Shown: positions 16,766-25,848, numbered from the stretch's first letter. The stretch: DNA of 64,000 bases from Pararobbsia silviterrae (GCF_003628125.1 NZ_RBZU01000004.1:186001-250000), one strand, 5' to 3'. Notes: generated by a model not told the origin, from the sequence alone. Made by a program: numbers and translations.

Positions 16766-18466
16766 ATGTCAAATCTGCATTTCAAGCATTGGCCGCGCGG
16801 GCAGTCGCATCATATGACGCTGCCGCAAACGAGTCTGTCGTACAACGTCGAGGTCGCGGCGACGCGTTTTCCCGACAAGCCGTTCATCATCTTCTACGAC
16901 ACGCCGCTCACGTTCGCCCAATTCAAGGAACAAACCGAGCACATCGCGGGATGGCTCGAACATGAATGCGGCGTCAAGGCCGGCGATCGCGTGCTGCTGT
17001 ATATGCAGAACAGCCCGCAGTGGGTGCTCGCGTACTACGGCATCCTGCGCGCGAACGCGGTCGTCGTGCCCGTCAATCCGATGAACCTGACCGACGAACT
17101 GCGTCACTACGTCGAGGACAGCCAGGCCAAGGTCGCGATCGTGCCGCAGGATCTGTACGCGAATCTCGCGCCGCTCGTCGGCGACGGACCCGGCCAGGGG
17201 ATCGAGAAGGTGCTCGTCGCCACGTATAGCGACTACGTCAAGCAAGCGAGCTTCATCACGCCGCCGCCGTTCGTCTCGGCGCCGCGCGAACCGATCGACG
17301 ACGCGGCCGTGACGCGCTGGCACGACATGCTCGATGCGCGTCATGCGCCGGGCCCGGTCACGGTCGGCCCCGACGATCTCTGCGTCATGCCGTACACATC
17401 GGGCACGACGGGCAAGCCCAAGGGATGCATGCACACGCATCGCAGCGTCATGGCGACGCTCGTCGGCGGCGTCAACTGGTTCTGCACATCGCCCGAAGGC
17501 GTCCATCTTTCGGTATTGCCGCTGTTCCACGTGACGGGCATGCAGGGCGGCATGAATTGTGCGATCTACGCGGGCGCGACGATCGTGATCCTGCCGCGCT
17601 GGGATCGCGATGTCGCGGCCGCCTGCATCTCGCACTACAAGATCACGGCCTGGCAGTGCATCTCGACGATGATGGTCGATTTCCTCTCGAATCCGCGTCT
17701 CGGCGAATACGACATCTCGACGCTCGCGGCGGTGCGCGGCGGCGGCGCGGCGATGCCCGATGCGATCGTCAAGAAGCTGTTCGATCTGACGGGCCTCGAA
17801 TTCGTCGAAGGCTACGGCATGTCCGAGACGATCGCGGCGACCCATATCAATCCCGCGCATCGGCCCAAGCCGCAATGTCTCGGCATTCCGGTCTACGACC
17901 TCGATGCGCGGATCATCGATCCGGGCACGCTCGCCGAGTTGCCGCAGGGCGAAACGGGCGAGATCGTCGTCCACGGTCCGCAGATCATGCGCGGCTACTG
18001 GCGCAATCCCGATGCGACGCGCGATGCGTTCATCGAGATCGACGGCAAGGCTTTCCTGCGCACGGGCGATTTGGGGCGCGTCGACGAAGACGGCTATTTC
18101 TTCATGATCGACCGGCTCAAGCGCATGATCAACGCGTCGGGCTACAAGGTCTGGCCGGCCGAAGTCGAGGCGATGATGTACCGGCATCCGTCGATTCAGG
18201 AGGTCTGCGTGATCGGCTCGAACGATGCTCGCCGCGGCGAGACCGTCAAGGCGCTCGTCGTGCTGAATCCCGCGAAAGTGGGCAGCGTGACCGAGCAGGA
18301 GGTCATCGATTGGGCGCACGCGAACATGGCGGCCTATAAGGCGCCGCGCATCGTCGAATTCGTGTCCGCGCTGCCGAAGTCGGGCACGGGCAAGATTCTT
18401 TGGCGCCAGTTGCAGACACAGGAAAACGAACGTCAGTCGGCGACCGCCGCGGAGGGAACGCGATGA
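16766..18466 (+). CDS. Acyl-CoA ligase (AMP-forming)
   Basis: A 566-aa ANL-superfamily ligase. Motifs in order: P-loop YTSGTTGKPKGCMHTH (about residue 210), GYGMSETIAATH, the hinge RTGDLGRVDEDGYFFMIDR, and the C-terminal lysine of PKSGTGKILWRQL. It would activate a free carboxylic acid with ATP and CoA; overall resemblance is to medium/long-chain (AlkK-like) ligases. ATG 16766 follows a GGAG 6 nt upstream and is 20 nt after the dehydrogenase stop. Its stop overlaps the next start by 4 nt (ATGA), indicating translational coupling. Confidence 0.92.
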   Translation: MSNLHFKHWPRGQSHHMTLPQTSLSYNVEVAATRFPDKPFIIFYDTPLTFAQFKEQTEHIAGWLEHECGVKAGDRVLLYMQNSPQWVLAYYGILRANAVVVPVNPMNLTDELRHYVEDSQAKVAIVPQDLYANLAPLVGDGPGQGIEKVLVATYSDYVKQASFITPPPFVSAPREPIDDAAVTRWHDMLDARHAPGPVTVGPDDLCVMPYTSGTTGKPKGCMHTHRSVMATLVGGVNWFCTSPEGVHLSVLPLFHVTGMQGGMNCAIYAGATIVILPRWDRDVAAACISHYKITAWQCISTMMVDFLSNPRLGEYDISTLAAVRGGGAAMPDAIVKKLFDLTGLEFVEGYGMSETIAATHINPAHRPKPQCLGIPVYDLDARIIDPGTLAELPQGETGEIVVHGPQIMRGYWRNPDATRDAFIEIDGKAFLRTGDLGRVDEDGYFFMIDRLKRMINASGYKVWPAEVEAMMYRHPSIQEVCVIGSNDARRGETVKALVVLNPAKVGSVTEQEVIDWAHANMAAYKAPRIVEFVSALPKSGTGKILWRQLQTQENERQSATAAEGTR

Positions 18467-19443
18467 AGGCTTTGATGTGCCGGGCGTTCGGCCCGATCTC
18501 GGATCTCAAGCTCGAAGACGTCGCGGATCCGGCGCCGGGTGCGGGGCAAGTCGTCATCCGGGTCGAAGCCGCATCGATCAATTTTCCCGATGCGCTGATC
18601 GTTCAGGGCCTCTATCAATTCAAGCCGCCGCTGCCTTTTTCGCCGGGCGCGGAACTCGCGGGCACCGTGCATGCGGTCGGCGAGGGCGTGCGCCATCTGA
18701 AGGCCGGCGATCGCGTGATCGCGTCGACGGGACACGGCGGTTTCGCCGAACTCTGCGTCGCGGACGCGGCGCGTGTCGCGCCGTTGCCGGCCGGCATGGA
18801 TTTCGAACTCGGCGCGGCCTTCGTGCTGACGTACGGCACGTCGCTGCACGCGCTCCAGCAGATCGCGAAATTGCAGGCGGGCGAGACCTTGCTCGTGCTC
18901 GGCGCGGCGGGCGGGGTCGGCCTCGCGGCAATCGAGATTGCCAAAGCGATGGGCGCGCGCGTGATCGCGGCGGCGTCGACGGCCGACAAGCTCGCGCTGT
19001 GCAAACAGCTCGGCGCCGACGAGGTCATCAACTACGAAGAAGAGGACTTGCGCAAGCGGGTCGACGCGCTGACCGACGGCAACGGTGCCGATGTCGTCTA
19101 TGACCCTGTCGGCGGACGCTATTCGGAAGTCGCGTTGCGTGCGACCGCATGGCGCGGACGTTTTCTTGTCGTGGGTTTCGCGGCCGGCGAGATTCCGAAG
19201 CTGCCGCTCAATCTGGCCTTGCTCAAGGAGCGCGCGATCCTCGGCGTGTTCTGGGGCGATGCCGTGCGCCGCGATCCCGCGCAGCATCTCGCGAACATGA
19301 AGCAATTGGCGGCATGGTTCGCCGAAGGCAAGGTCAAGCCGTTCATCAGCGAACGCGTGTCGCTTGCCGATGCGGCGCATGGCATCGCGCGCATGGCGGC
19401 GCGTCAGGTGAAGGGCAAGGTCGTCGTTCTACCGGGTATCTGA
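18463..19443 (+). CDS. Zinc-free NADPH:quinone oxidoreductase-like MDR enzyme
   Basis: A 326-aa medium-chain dehydrogenase/reductase of the quinone oxidoreductase branch. The GroES-like half (ASINFPDALIVQGLYQ, FSPGAELAGTV) lacks the zinc-binding Cys/His set, and the Rossmann half begins with LVLGAAGGVGLAAIEIAKAMGARV. In catabolic operons such enzymes often reduce enoyl-CoA or unsaturated carbonyl compounds with NADPH. The 4-nt overlap with the upstream ligase and the 9-nt gap to the next ligase place it inside the operon. The exact substrate is unknown. Confidence 0.88.
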   Translation: MKALMCRAFGPISDLKLEDVADPAPGAGQVVIRVEAASINFPDALIVQGLYQFKPPLPFSPGAELAGTVHAVGEGVRHLKAGDRVIASTGHGGFAELCVADAARVAPLPAGMDFELGAAFVLTYGTSLHALQQIAKLQAGETLLVLGAAGGVGLAAIEIAKAMGARVIAAASTADKLALCKQLGADEVINYEEEDLRKRVDALTDGNGADVVYDPVGGRYSEVALRATAWRGRFLVVGFAAGEIPKLPLNLALLKERAILGVFWGDAVRRDPAQHLANMKQLAAWFAEGKVKPFISERVSLADAAHGIARMAARQVKGKVVVLPGI

Positions 19444-19452
19444 GGGGGCGTC

Positions 19453-21030
19453 ATGAGCGATATCGCCGAATGGCTCGCGCAGCCGTTTCTCTGCGTGACC
19501 GATTTGCTTCGCGTGCATACGGCCGAGCATGGCGAGCGTCGCGCGGTGATCTGCGAAGGCCGCGAGATCAGCTATGCGGAACTCGACGCCGAAGTCGATC
19601 GCTTCGCGGCATCGTTGCAGCGTGACGGTGTCGCGCCGTGCGATGCCGTCGCGATCGCGGCGCATGCGTCGATCGACTATGTCGTCGCTTTTCTCGGCGC
19701 GCTGCGCGCGGGCGCCGTCGTCGCGCCGCTCGCGCCGTCGTCGAGCCCCGCGAGTCTCGCGGGCATGATCGCGAATTCGGGCGCGCGGCTGCTGTTTCTC
19801 GACGAGGACGTCGAGCGCGTGCTCGAATCGGTTGCAACCGATGTGTACGCGCGGCGCGTGCATATCGGCCGGCCGGGCGCGCTCGACGCCTGGCTCGAAC
19901 CCGTGGGTGCGAAGCCCGCCCATGTCGAGATCCAGCCGCAATGGGGCTTCAACATCATTTATTCGTCGGGCACGACGGGGACGCCGAAAGGCATCGTGCA
20001 AGCGCACGCGATGCGATGGGCGTATGCGGTGCGCAGCGTCGATCGCGGCTATGGCCCGCATGTCGTCACGATGATTTCGACGCCGCTTTATTCGAACACG
20101 ACGCTCGTGAGTTTCTTTCCGACGCTCACGCTCGGCGGTACCGTCGTGCTGATGCCGAAGTTCGACGTCAAGGGATTTCTCGAACTCGCGCAGCGCTACC
20201 GCGCGACGCATGCGATGCTCGTGCCGGTTCAGTATCAGCGGATCATGGATTTCCCCGAATTCGACCGATATGACCTGTCGAGTTTCGAGGCGAAGTTTTC
20301 GACGAGCGCGCCGTTCGGCGCGCGGCTCAAGGCCGACATCGTCAAGCGCTGGCCCGGCGCGCTGACCGAGTACTACGGCATGACCGAGGGCGGCGGGTCG
20401 TGCGAGCTGGTCGCGACCGCGTATCCGGACAAGCTGCATACGGTCGGCAAACCGATCGCGGGACACGATATCCGTCTGATCGACGAAGCGGGACGCGAGG
20501 TCCCTCAAGGCGAGATCGGCGAGGTCGTCGGGCATTCGCCCGCGATGATGACGGGCTATCACAATCAGCCGGAGAAGACCGCCGAGGCCGAGTGGTACGA
20601 CCCGAGCGGCAAGCGTTTCATTCGGACCGGCGATCTCGGCCGTTTCGACGAGGACGGTTTTCTGACGCTGCTCGATCGCAAGAAGGACATGATCATCTCG
20701 GGCGGCTTCAACGTCTATCCGAGCGATCTCGAAGCGGAAATCCGCACGCATGCCGACGTCTACGATGTGGCGGTGGTCGGTATCGAATCTCAGCAGTGGG
20801 GAGAAACGCCGGTCGCGTTCGTCGTGCCGCATGCGCAGGCGACCGTGTCCGAGGAAGGGCTCAAGACTTACGCGAACGGACGGCTTGGCAAGATGCAGCG
20901 CGTCGCCGATGTGGTTTTCGTCGACGCCATGCCGCGCAGTCCGATCGGCAAGGTGCTCAAGCGCGAATTGCGCGAACGCTATACGACGATCAAACAGGAC
21001 GCGACATGCAAGATTTCCACGGCAAAGTAG
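19453..21030 (+). CDS. Second AMP-binding acyl-CoA ligase
   Basis: A 525-aa ANL ligase with P-loop YSSGTTGTPKGIVQAH, YYGMTEGGG, the hinge RTGDLGRFDEDGFLTLLDRKKD and PRSPIGKVLKREL with the catalytic Lys. It is only distantly similar to the ligase at 16766, so the operon encodes two non-redundant activating enzymes, perhaps for the starting acid and for a cleavage product. It begins 9 nt after the quinone oxidoreductase and overlaps the start of the following SDR by 25 nt. Confidence 0.9.
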   Translation: MSDIAEWLAQPFLCVTDLLRVHTAEHGERRAVICEGREISYAELDAEVDRFAASLQRDGVAPCDAVAIAAHASIDYVVAFLGALRAGAVVAPLAPSSSPASLAGMIANSGARLLFLDEDVERVLESVATDVYARRVHIGRPGALDAWLEPVGAKPAHVEIQPQWGFNIIYSSGTTGTPKGIVQAHAMRWAYAVRSVDRGYGPHVVTMISTPLYSNTTLVSFFPTLTLGGTVVLMPKFDVKGFLELAQRYRATHAMLVPVQYQRIMDFPEFDRYDLSSFEAKFSTSAPFGARLKADIVKRWPGALTEYYGMTEGGGSCELVATAYPDKLHTVGKPIAGHDIRLIDEAGREVPQGEIGEVVGHSPAMMTGYHNQPEKTAEAEWYDPSGKRFIRTGDLGRFDEDGFLTLLDRKKDMIISGGFNVYPSDLEAEIRTHADVYDVAVVGIESQQWGETPVAFVVPHAQATVSEEGLKTYANGRLGKMQRVADVVFVDAMPRSPIGKVLKRELRERYTTIKQDATCKISTAK

Positions 21031-21911
21031 CCGTCATCACGGGCGCCGGTTCAGGCTTCGGACGCGAATTCGCACGCATCGGCACGCGCCTCGGCATGCG
21101 GCTCGTGCTGGCCGACGTTCAACAGGATGCACTCGACGAGACCTACGCCGAGGTCAAGGCGGCGGGTGCCGATGCGATCGTCCAACGCGTCGACGTATCG
21201 AAGGTCGACGATATCGCGGCGCTCGCGCGTGCGACGGTGGCGGCGTATTGCGCGCCGCATCTCGTGTTCAACAATGCGGGCGTGGGCGGCAGCGGCGGTC
21301 TGGTCTGGGAAAATTCGGAGCGCGATTGGGCGTGGGTGCTCGGCGTCAATCTCTGGGGCGTCATTCATGGCGTGAAGGCATTTACGCCGCTGATGATCGA
21401 GGCCGCGAAACACGATCCCGGATTCCGCGGACATATCGTGAATACGGCATCGATGGCGGGCTTGCTCAACGCGCCGCTGATGGGCTCGTATAACGTCTCG
21501 AAGCATGCGGTCGTGTCGCTGACCGAGACGCTTTATCAGGATCTGTCGCTCGTGACCGACCAGATTCATTGTTCGGTGTTGTGCCCGTATTTCGTGCCGA
21601 CGGGGATCGCGCATGCGGCGCGCAATCGCCCCGAGACGCTCAAGAACGAGGCGCCGAAGACGCGTTCGCAGCAGGTCGCGGCGGCGCTTAGCGAAAAGGC
21701 CGTCAAGTCGGGCAAGGTCAGCGCGGCCGAGGTCGCCGAATTTGTTTTCGATGCAATCCGCAACGAGGCGTTCTACATCTATTCGCATCCGAATTCGCTG
21801 ACGCCCGTGCACGCACGCTTCGAAGACATCGTCGGCCGTCGCAATCCGACCGATCCGTATGCGGAGCGGCCGAATGTGCGCGAGGAATTGACGGCGGCGT
21901 TGAAGGGGTAG
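21006..21911 (+). CDS. Short-chain dehydrogenase/reductase, operon end
   Basis: A 301-aa SDR: N-terminal TGAGSGFG coenzyme motif, NNAGVGGSGG, catalytic NTASMAG and YNVSK, and an extended C-terminal tail (to about residue 300) beyond the classical 250-aa core. The start ATG at 21006 lies inside the 3' end of the preceding ligase gene in another frame, so translation is probably coupled. It is the last gene of the seven-gene operon; 57 nt separate it from the convergent hipA. Likely oxidises a secondary alcohol or hydroxyacyl intermediate. Confidence 0.9.
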   Translation: MQDFHGKVAVITGAGSGFGREFARIGTRLGMRLVLADVQQDALDETYAEVKAAGADAIVQRVDVSKVDDIAALARATVAAYCAPHLVFNNAGVGGSGGLVWENSERDWAWVLGVNLWGVIHGVKAFTPLMIEAAKHDPGFRGHIVNTASMAGLLNAPLMGSYNVSKHAVVSLTETLYQDLSLVTDQIHCSVLCPYFVPTGIAHAARNRPETLKNEAPKTRSQQVAAALSEKAVKSGKVSAAEVAEFVFDAIRNEAFYIYSHPNSLTPVHARFEDIVGRRNPTDPYAERPNVREELTAALKG

Positions 21912-21968
21912 CGGAGCCTCAGAGGGCGGCACGCGTCGCTCGCGCTCCGGCGCAACGCGAAGTCGATC

Positions 21969-23351
21969 TCACGCTTGCGCGCGCGGCATCCGCCGTCGCG
22001 CGAGCGACTGAATCAGCGCATGGTCGTGGAAGTGGGCAAGCAGGCGCTGCTTTTGCCGATCGGTCAGCCATGCGGCCTCGATCATCGCGGGCCAGCGCGC
22101 AAACGCGGAGGCGACCGCGTCCCGGATCACGGCCGTCGCGGGTTTCTCCGGAATGCCGAGATCCGCGCAGAATCGACGCACGACGAATGGAGAGAGGCCC
22201 GGTTTGGCGGCCTTGCCCTCTAATGCATCCGCAACGGATAGACGCGGCTTGTCGATGCGTTCTTGCGGCAGGATATGCATTGCATGGCCCTGCCGGCGGT
22301 TGTACGCGGCGTATGCCACGATGTCGTACGCGGGGGGCATCTCGGGCGTGCGGCCATCGGGGTAGTAGACGCCGATGTTCTTCAAATGCATGTCGGGATT
22401 GCCGAGCAACTCGTTGACGACGAGCCGGCGCAGCAAGCCGTGCACGGCCGCTTCGCCGAGCGAGGGAAACGCGAGCATGACGCTGGCGATGTCGAAGTAA
22501 CTCGCGCCCGTGTATTTCTGCTCGGGCATCACGCCGAGGACTTGCGCGAAGTCTTCGCAGTGCACGCGTCCGTTGGCGGTTCGATCGTAGCGGACGACGG
22601 CGAGGAAATGCGTCTGCTGGTCCGCGTCGCCGAGATCGTAGCCGTGCTCGACGGCGAGTTTTTCGAGCGGTTCGAGGTAGGCCTGCGTGACCGGCACGCC
22701 GGCCGCCCCCGCAAGGCGCAACGACAGTTCTTCGAGTTCCGGGAGTCGCGGCTGCCCGACGACAGGGAGCTTCGCGATGATATGCGTGTCGCGCATCTTC
22801 GTGCGTCCGACGTACCGGTCGCCGTCCCGAACGACACCGACCTTGGGTTGCACGCCCGACAGCGATACGCCGTCGTCGAGCGGCGCGGCGGTCACCGACA
22901 TTTCGAGCGAGTCGGCATCCTGCGTCACGTAGTGCGTGAGTTCATCGCGCGTCAATTCGAGCGGTCGCGCTGATACGTTGCCCGGCAAGTCCCTTCCGCA
23001 TGCGGCGAGCATTTCGAAGTGGTCCTTCGGATCGCATCCGCGCAGCGCCGCGACATGGTCGCGAAACACACCCTCGGGCAGCAGATTCTGGAAGAACGAC
23101 GGAAGCAGCCATCCGTTTTGCGGGCTATAGCGGCCGTTGAACAGAGTCGAGCGAATGTCGGCCCACATGGCGCGCTGCGTGTCGGGGCGGTCCGAGACCA
23201 TCGACAGCGATACCGTCGGCGCGTCGGCAAGCCGCGCGAACGCATCGTCCGCGACAAAACGATGCGTGACTTGCGCGCCTTCGAGGGCGTACTGGAACAG
23301 GACGCCGACGCGTTGTGCACCGATGAAGATGCCGAGCGCTTTGAGGTTCAT
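21969..23351 (-). CDS. hipA: HipA-family Ser/Thr kinase toxin
   Basis: A 460-aa HipA kinase. Its relatives phosphorylate glutamyl-tRNA synthetase and cause growth arrest or persistence. Visible kinase elements: the autophosphorylation/ATP loop SLSGVQPKVGV (Ser165 corresponds to the regulated Ser of E. coli HipA), the catalytic loop LGNPDMHLKN (Asp320) and the metal Asp of PAYDIV (Asp343), all intact. ATG 23351 begins at the usual HipA N-terminus; an in-frame TTG at 23387, 4 nt after the hipB stop, would add 12 residues. The antitoxin gene hipB lies immediately upstream. Confidence 0.9.
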   Translation of the reverse strand: MNLKALGIFIGAQRVGVLFQYALEGAQVTHRFVADDAFARLADAPTVSLSMVSDRPDTQRAMWADIRSTLFNGRYSPQNGWLLPSFFQNLLPEGVFRDHVAALRGCDPKDHFEMLAACGRDLPGNVSARPLELTRDELTHYVTQDADSLEMSVTAAPLDDGVSLSGVQPKVGVVRDGDRYVGRTKMRDTHIIAKLPVVGQPRLPELEELSLRLAGAAGVPVTQAYLEPLEKLAVEHGYDLGDADQQTHFLAVVRYDRTANGRVHCEDFAQVLGVMPEQKYTGASYFDIASVMLAFPSLGEAAVHGLLRRLVVNELLGNPDMHLKNIGVYYPDGRTPEMPPAYDIVAYAAYNRRQGHAMHILPQERIDKPRLSVADALEGKAAKPGLSPFVVRRFCADLGIPEKPATAVIRDAVASAFARWPAMIEAAWLTDRQKQRLLAHFHDHALIQSLARRRMPRAQA

Positions 23352-23390
23352 GGATCGAGGGCCTGGTTCGTATCGATCGCCGAGCAAGGC

Positions 23391-23699
23391 TCACGACGCG
23401 TCGCGGTGGCTGCGCGTGTGCTCGAGCGCAGCTTGGACGCGCGACTTGACGGCCGGTTCCGTGGGTTCGAGATCGCGCTCGACGCCTGTCGCCGCAGGCT
23501 TGGGAACGATCGCGAGTTCGAGGCCCAGGCGATCGAGGATCGCGAGCAGCGTCGTGAGTTTGTAGTCGATCCGACCGCCGAGGACGTGTGTCAGCGTGCG
23601 GCGGGAGACGCCGGACGCCGCGCCGAGCTGCGCCTGCGTGAGGCGCGCGTCCGTCAGGCGAGACCGGAGGTACGCGGCAATGTCGGTCAGAGTGCGCAT
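23391..23699 (-). CDS. hipB: HipB-family antitoxin, XRE-type HTH
   Basis: A 102-aa antitoxin and autorepressor. The Cro/C1 HTH spans about residues 14-60 (RLTQAQLGAASGVSRRTLTHVLGG), and the C-terminal tail is charged and probably contacts HipA. The hipB stop is directly followed by hipA, so the two are co-translated. The upstream region carries repeated AAGTATGA/TCATACTT boxes around the promoter, as expected for an autoregulated toxin-antitoxin operon. Confidence 0.9.
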   Translation of the reverse strand: MRTLTDIAAYLRSRLTDARLTQAQLGAASGVSRRTLTHVLGGRIDYKLTTLLAILDRLGLELAIVPKPAATGVERDLEPTEPAVKSRVQAALEHTRSHRDAS

Positions 23700-23706
23700 G
23701 GTATCA

Positions 23707-23754
23707 AAGTATGAATATCTTTATAAATCATACTTCAATGCGCATCATAGTCAA
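23707..23754 (-). promoter_or_regulatory. hipBA promoter with overlapping operator
   Basis: On the minus strand, -35 TTGACT (23749-23754), 16-bp spacer, -10 TATGAT (23727-23732). An inverted repeat AAGTATGA (23707-23714) / TCATACTT (23728-23735) covers the -10 and the start point, about 8 nt before the hipB ATG, so HipB bound there would block initiation. Confidence 0.65.
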
Positions 23755-23759
23755 TAAAT

Positions 23760-23808
23760 AAGCGCACTGAAGTATGATTGTTGATAGTTATCATACGTTA
23801 GTGCGCTT
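23760..23808. promoter_or_regulatory. Long palindrome upstream of hipBA promoter
   Basis: Outer arms AAGCGCACT / AGTGCGCTT are perfect; inner arms GAAGTATGAT / ATCATACGTT are nearly complementary and repeat the AAGTATGA box of the hipB operator. The 49-bp element lies directly upstream of the -35, suggesting a second HipB dimer pair, or a cruciform. Confidence 0.55.
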
Positions 23809-23829
23809 ATCCCGTTTGTCCACCGGGAT

Positions 23830-23851
23830 GCCGGCCGCGGCGGCGGCCGGC
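23830..23851 (-). terminator. Hairpin after the liv operon
   Basis: Perfect 9-bp stem GCCGGCCGC / GCGGCCGGC with a 4-nt loop, 14 nt downstream of the substrate-binding-protein stop codon. No U-tract follows, so it may be a weak or Rho-assisted terminator. Confidence 0.45.
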
Positions 23852-23865
23852 ACGTCCATCGTCGA

Positions 23866-25041
23866 TTACTTCGATGCGAGCGCGTTCATCTCCGACGGCT
23901 TGAGCTTGCCGCCCTGAACGATCGCGACGAGCGGCGTCGCCGCGACGAGGCCGCCGTGATCGTCGAGCCCCGAGATATTGTTCGGGTTGCTGTCGTGCGG
24001 CAGTTGCTTGAGCGCCTTGTCGTACGCCGCGCGAATCGCCGCGCCGTCGGTCGAGGTGCCCGCGATCTTCATCGCGAGCGCGGCCGCATAGACGGCCGTG
24101 TAATTCAACGAGACTTCGCTGCTCGGATCGCGGTTGTCGTGCGTCTTGCGGAAGCGCGCGACGAACGCCTTCGTGCCCGGCGTCTCGTCGGCGGCCACCG
24201 GCAACACGCCGATCGCGCCTTCAAGCGGCGGATACCCGTTCGTGACCTTCGCGACCTCGTCGAGCTTGGCCTGGTCGATCACCGCGAACCCGCCCTTGAA
24301 CCCGAGCTCGCGCGCCTGTTGCGCGACAAGACCCGTCGGCTCCGACGGACCGCCGATCAGGATCACGTCGGGCTTCTCGGCGAGCACGCGGCTCATGCCG
24401 CTATAGAAGTCGGTCGACTTGTTGTACGACATCGGATTCTCGACGACGATCTGTCCGCCCGCGGCTTCCCATGCGGGCTTGAACGCAGCGGTCCAGGCCT
24501 TGCCGTAATCCGAGTCGGTCGGCGCGATCGCGGCCTTCTTGCCGTAGGTCGACATTTCGAATTTGACGAACGCCGGGATGTACGACGTGAATTCCGGCGG
24601 AATGCGCACGGTCAGCTTGTTATTGCGCTGCGCGATCTGCGGCACGCTCGTGTACGCGAGCAGGAAGAGATTCTGCTGCTCGTTGCTCGTCTGCACGGCG
24701 AAGCATCCGCCCGCATGCGGCACGAGCACGACGGCGGCCTTGTCTTCCTCGATGAGCCGCTTGACGTTGATCGCCGTCTCGGCCGGGTTGTACTTGTCGT
24801 CGAGCGCGTCGATCTGGATCTTGACCTTCTTGCCGCCGATATCGACGCCGGCCTGATTGAGCTCGTCGGCGGCCATCTGCATGCCGTCGAGCACCTCCTT
24901 GCCGTACTTCGCTGCGCCGCCGCTCAGCGGACCCGAATAGCCGATATGGACCACCTCCTGCGCCATGACGCCCTGAGCCGCACTCATTGCGGCGAGCGCG
25001 CCCGCCACGGCCACTACGACACTCCATCGCTTCATCGTCAT
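23866..25041 (-). CDS. livK: Branched-chain amino acid-type ABC transporter, periplasmic binding protein
   Basis: A 391-aa type-I periplasmic binding protein. A Sec signal peptide (MKRWSVVVAVAGALAAMSAAQGVMA, cleavage about residue 27) precedes the mature start EVVHIGYSGPLSGGAAKYGKE. The Liv/aliphatic-amide fold is complete. A very strong AAGGAGGAG lies upstream; GTG 25044 is an equally possible start. It is the last gene of the livHMGF-K cluster. Ligand classes of this family include amino acids, amides and aromatic or aliphatic carboxylates; given the shared operator with the acyl-CoA operon, a carboxylic acid is a reasonable guess. Confidence 0.92.
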   Translation of the reverse strand: MTMKRWSVVVAVAGALAAMSAAQGVMAQEVVHIGYSGPLSGGAAKYGKEVLDGMQMAADELNQAGVDIGGKKVKIQIDALDDKYNPAETAINVKRLIEEDKAAVVLVPHAGGCFAVQTSNEQQNLFLLAYTSVPQIAQRNNKLTVRIPPEFTSYIPAFVKFEMSTYGKKAAIAPTDSDYGKAWTAAFKPAWEAAGGQIVVENPMSYNKSTDFYSGMSRVLAEKPDVILIGGPSEPTGLVAQQARELGFKGGFAVIDQAKLDEVAKVTNGYPPLEGAIGVLPVAADETPGTKAFVARFRKTHDNRDPSSEVSLNYTAVYAAALAMKIAGTSTDGAAIRAAYDKALKQLPHDSNPNNISGLDDHGGLVAATPLVAIVQGGKLKPSEMNALASK

Positions 25042-25140
25042 CACGGGGTCTCCTCCTTGTTTGATCCTGCCTGATCCGCACGCCGCGGTCCGCACCGCGG
25101 GCCTGGGTCCACCGGGTGAGCCTGCGGCTCGAAGACCGTC

Positions 25141-25848
25141 TCAGCCTCCGACGTACGCGCGTCGAACGGCTTCGTTGTTCATGAGGCTTTCGCGATTGCC
25201 TTCGAGCACGATGCGGCCGCTCTCGATCACATAGGCGCGATGCGCGATGCGCAGCGCCGCGAACGCATTCTGTTCGGCGAGCACGACCGTCGTGCCGGTC
25301 CGATTGATCTGCTGGATCACGTCGAAGACCTGCTTGACGACGAGCGGCGCGAGGCCCAGCGACGGCTCGTCGAGCAGCAGCACCTTGGGCCGCGCCATCA
25401 GCGCGCGCCCGAGCGCGACCATCTGTTGCTGACCGCCGCTCAGCGATCCGGCGGGCACGTCCTTCTTCTGATCGAGGATTGGAAACAGACCCATGACCTC
25501 GTCGAGCCTGCGTCGATTGCCGGCCTTGTCGGCTCGGTGCACGTATGCACCGAGCGTGAGGTTCTTGAGCACCGTCATGCCCGGGAACAGCTTGCGGCCC
25601 TCGGGGCACTGGATCACGCCCGAGCGCACGATCTGCGACGGCTTCATGCCGATGAGCTCGCGCTCGCCGAAGCGGATGCTGCCGCCCGCGGCCTTATGCA
25701 GGCCGCTGGTCGTCAGAAAGATCGAACTCTTGCCCGCGCCGTTCGCGCCGAGCAGCACGACGAGCTCGCCGTCGTCCGCATGCATCGAGATGCCGTCGAG
25801 CGCGCGAAAGCTGCCGTAGTCGAGCGCGACGTTGTCAAACTTCAGCAT
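25141..25848 (-). CDS. livF: Liv-type ABC transporter ATP-binding protein LivF
   Basis: A 235-aa ABC ATPase with Walker A GANGAGKSS, signature SLSGGQQQMVALGRAL and Walker B VLLLDEPSLGLAPL, all canonical. It powers uptake together with LivG. ATG 25848 (MLKFDN) has GGGAG just upstream and overlaps the end of livG by 14 nt. A 99-nt gap containing a GC-rich 7-bp hairpin (25083-25100) separates it from the binding-protein gene and might raise the relative amount of that mRNA segment. Confidence 0.93.
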   Translation of the reverse strand: MLKFDNVALDYGSFRALDGISMHADDGELVVLLGANGAGKSSIFLTTSGLHKAAGGSIRFGERELIGMKPSQIVRSGVIQCPEGRKLFPGMTVLKNLTLGAYVHRADKAGNRRRLDEVMGLFPILDQKKDVPAGSLSGGQQQMVALGRALMARPKVLLLDEPSLGLAPLVVKQVFDVIQQINRTGTTVVLAEQNAFAALRIAHRAYVIESGRIVLEGNRESLMNNEAVRRAYVGG

